IMG/VR virus record: IMGVR_UViG_3300033993_002170
Location: 1-20,786 of that record
Reading direction: 5' to 3' (one strand)
Source of the DNA: a virus
Length of the DNA: 20,786 bases
Part shown: positions 20,075-20,786 of the stretch, in pieces
Layout of the letters: each line of letters begins with the position of its first letter
How positions within the stretch are numbered: the first letter of the stretch is position 1
Notes under the pieces: model-generated
The model's input: only the letters and a program-made list of their open reading frames with translations
Database searches by the model: none
Told to the model about the DNA's origin: nothing
Translations under genes and position numbers: made by a program

Positions 20075-20786
20075 TTACTCTGTGGGCTCGTCCAGCTTCG
20101 GCTTGATGATGTTGCCGTATTCGGCCAGCGCCAGAATCATCAGTTCGCAATCGAGCATATGGTCAGGACGGCGCCCGACTTGCTTCCAGATGTAGTTCTC
20201 TCGCCCCGTGAGCGGGGAGCGTTTGACCACTTTGCGGTGGGCATCGAGGTGCGCTTTGTATTCCTCGGAGGCATCTGCGGCCACCGTCCACGCCGGGCCT
20301 TTGCCGCCGCGTAGCCATTCAAGAACGTCTTGAGCGGCAGGTGACGAGAACAGCATGAGGAAATATCCGCGACGATACGGCTTGAGGACGGAGATGGCTT
20401 TGCGGAGCGTCTTGCCGAATTTCACGCCGTAGCCGTCCGCGCGGTCTTCGCCCTTGGCCGGGATGTAGCGATTACGGAGGCAGACATCGAGCACCTCGTC
20501 GGTGCGGAAACCTGAGTCCACCACGACGAGCTTTGCCATCGTGCCGCCGATGTTGCGTTGCTGGTCGAGGCCAAGTTCCTGCACCTTAAATTCCAGATCC
20601 GCCCAGGTGGTGAGTCGGCCTTCGTCCACGAGCTTGCTGCTGCCGTCTTTGGCGAAAGCGCGGCAGGCGAAGTAGAAGCAATCTTGCTGAACGTCGACGG
20701 CCATGATGCGCGCCGTGCCTTCTTCGGGTTCGGTGCGGAGGTTGTATTCGCCAACGGTGAGCGGGCGGGATTCGTCGGTGGCTTGC
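20075..20786 (-). CDS. Terminase large subunit, GpA-like, C-terminal part (partial)
   Basis: The frame is open to the right edge, so only the C-terminal 236 residues or so are seen. The first internal Met is at 20704 (MAVDVQQD), but upstream codons are open and phage-like (PLTVGEYNLR), so the gene continues outside. The visible part is the nuclease domain of GpA-type large terminases: AVDVQQD (probable metal Asp), LVVVDSGFRTDEV and a late PDHMLDCELMILAL with acidic residues. It cuts concatemeric DNA during packaging; the ATPase part lies outside the window. Confidence 0.88.
   Translation of the reverse strand, partial: QATDESRPLTVGEYNLRTEPEEGTARIMAVDVQQDCFYFACRAFAKDGSSKLVDEGRLTTWADLEFKVQELGLDQQRNIGGTMAKLVVVDSGFRTDEVLDVCLRNRYIPAKGEDRADGYGVKFGKTLRKAISVLKPYRRGYFLMLFSSPAAQDVLEWLRGGKGPAWTVAADASEEYKAHLDAHRKVVKRSPLTGRENYIWKQVGRRPDHMLDCELMILALAEYGNIIKPKLDEPTE

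Overview
The window is a contiguous piece of a tailed-phage or prophage genome. Nearly all genes lie on the minus strand, so the map reads from high to low coordinates: packaging, then head, connector, tail and fibres. The gene set fits a long, non-contractile-tailed siphophage of the lambda/HK97 type: a GpA-like terminase, a lambda-family portal, a ClpP-type protease fused to a scaffold, an HK97-fold coat protein, a gpG/gpGT frameshift pair and a tape measure protein. No sheath gene was seen. DNA is GC-rich and few starts carry a Shine-Dalgarno sequence. That suggests a host with non-SD translation; a Verrucomicrobia-like host is only a guess. No integrase, repressor, replication gene, tRNA or CRISPR array was seen.

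Layout, right to left. 20075-20786: C-terminal part of the large terminase. 18955-19977: four small unrecognised genes. 15473-18955: portal, protease/scaffold with two predicted internal starts, and major capsid protein, closed by an intrinsic terminator. 13609-15393: a protein with two glycosyltransferase-like domains, unusual inside a head module. 12299-13612: connector, tail-terminator and tail-tube candidates. 11230-12293: an apparent moron holding a 133-aa unknown gene and a plus-strand HNH endonuclease, bounded by hairpins. 7766-11213: gpG/gpGT, a basic connector-like protein and the tape measure. 445-7769: tail-tip, fibre and small membrane genes. 1-351: a small membrane protein, a 45-aa lipoprotein and a frame leaving the window.

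The most unusual signal is a recurring TTGACA on the minus strand. I found ten copies by eye and every one lies 14-17 nt before an ATG. Eight precede gene starts and two precede in-frame internal ATGs in the protease/scaffold gene. Three further starts have CTGACA at 13-17 nt. The spacing is tied to the start codon and no -10 box fits, so it looks like a translation-initiation element rather than a promoter. It predicts nested scaffold products and helps choose several starts.

The second clear signal is a canonical slippery heptamer (C CCA AAA) at the end of the gpG-like gene. It joins that gene to the downstream frame in the -1 direction, as in the lambda G/GT system.
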